Below, piece after piece: positions 63,718 through 64,000 of a stretch of DNA of 64,000 nucleotides. The DNA comes from JAWKRB01 sp041389885. Lineage in GTDB: Bacteria > Myxococcota_A > Polyangia > Polyangiales > Ga0077539. The translations under genes and the position numbers were made by a program. The notes beneath the pieces were generated by a model that saw only the letters and a program-made list of their open reading frames with translations, was not told the DNA's origin and did no database searches. The DNA lies in contig JAWKRB010000009.1 of the NCBI GenBank assembly GCA_041389885.1, positions 236,264 to 300,263 of the forward strand, read 5' to 3'. Each line of letters begins with the position of its first letter. Position 1 is the stretch's first letter.

Positions 63718-64000
63718 TCACTCGGCGGTGAGGCGCTTGATCTCTTCGCGGATCATGGCCTCGGCGAGCTGCGGGACGACCTCCCACACCACGCGCTCGA
63801 CCACGTCCTTGGTGAGGGCGGCGACGGCCTCGACCTGCGCGGGGGTGAGCCCGAGGTTCGACACCTTCGACTGCACCTCCTGGGCGACCTGCCGCGAGAG
63901 CTCCGGCGGCGCCGGCTCGGGGGCGTGGGCCTGAGGCACCCTGGGCATCGCCGCGGGCGCGCGCACCTGCAGCGGCGACGGCGCGCCGAGGGGCGCGCGC
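63718..64000 (-). CDS. C-terminal part of an unidentified protein (5' end outside window)
   Basis: The frame is open to the right edge of the window and ends with TGA at 63718-63720. The visible 93 residues start with a Pro/Ala-rich linker (APAAMPRVPQAHAPEPAPPEL) and finish with a helical region, VSNLGLTPAQVEAVAALTKDVVERVVWEVVPQLAEAMIREEIKRL. Similar amphipathic tails end several myxobacterial and deltaproteobacterial response-regulator-like or scaffold proteins, but the main domain is not in view, so no function is given. A GTG at 63966 could start a short version; I read it as internal. Confidence 0.65.
   Translation of the reverse strand, partial: RAPLGAPSPLQVRAPAAMPRVPQAHAPEPAPPELSRQVAQEVQSKVSNLGLTPAQVEAVAALTKDVVERVVWEVVPQLAEAMIREEIKRLTAE

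Overview
The window is one continuous stretch of very G+C-rich chromosome (roughly 70% or more G+C by eye) with strong third-position G/C bias. Gene content points to a myxobacterium-like member of the Myxococcota, plausibly the Polyangiales. The pointers are Hanks-type Ser/Thr kinases, one fused to a Cys-rich ectodomain, many lipoproteins with Ala/Pro/Thr-rich linkers, enhancer-binding sigma-54 activators, a CoxE-like VWA/MoxR pair, and the rRNA sequences. This placement is an inference; a 16S comparison would settle it. There is no IS element, prophage, CRISPR array or integrase. The region reads as core chromosome.

Layout. 1-2368: the tail of a repeat-rich protein, a small protein, a cytochrome-like lipoprotein and a DsbA-like lipoprotein. 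2390-6373: a GAF/hexapeptide-repeat protein diverging from a winged-helix regulator that is translationally coupled to pdxA. 6316-10773 (minus): a tightly coupled four-gene unit of FAD oxidoreductase, membrane polyferredoxin, AhpD-like protein and ArsS-type radical SAM enzyme. 10852-19124 (plus): uvrA (frame broken in a GC-only tract), an acyl-CoA dehydrogenase homologue, an orphan TssM-like protein, an MBL hydrolase and a GAF-sigma-54 activator (frame broken). 19136-27084 (minus): pbpC with its alpha-2-macroglobulin partner. 27085-32803: a complete rrn operon (16S, a 23S spacer without tRNA, 23S, 5S, terminator), then tRNA-Lys(UUU). 33131-36085: cyaY diverging from a MoxR/VWA pair, and a WYL protein. 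36093-41667: dacB, a peptide-binding lipoprotein, a Ser/Thr kinase and a large lipoprotein. 42632-44801: a sigma region 4-like protein and purH. 44865-54321: a small membrane protein diverging from a string of HD phosphohydrolase, secreted protein, NtrC-type regulator, smc and typA. 54322-64000: small membrane and lipoproteins, a HARE-HTH/Mrr-like fusion protein, the kinase with Cys-rich repeats, valS and a truncated C-terminal fragment.

Functional themes are cell envelope and peptidoglycan (pbpC/MG2, dacB), signalling (two kinases, two sigma-54 activators, a winged-helix regulator, the GAF protein), genome maintenance (uvrA, smc), translation (rrn, tRNA-Lys, typA, valS), and a coupled redox/radical-SAM unit of the arsenosugar type that is the best candidate for an under-described pathway.

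Caution: several genes contain compensated or uncompensated frame breaks in GC-only or repetitive DNA (about 3334 and 3600; 11775-11852; about 18586; 59430-59620). They look more like sequence or assembly errors than decay, because the protein families on both sides are otherwise intact.
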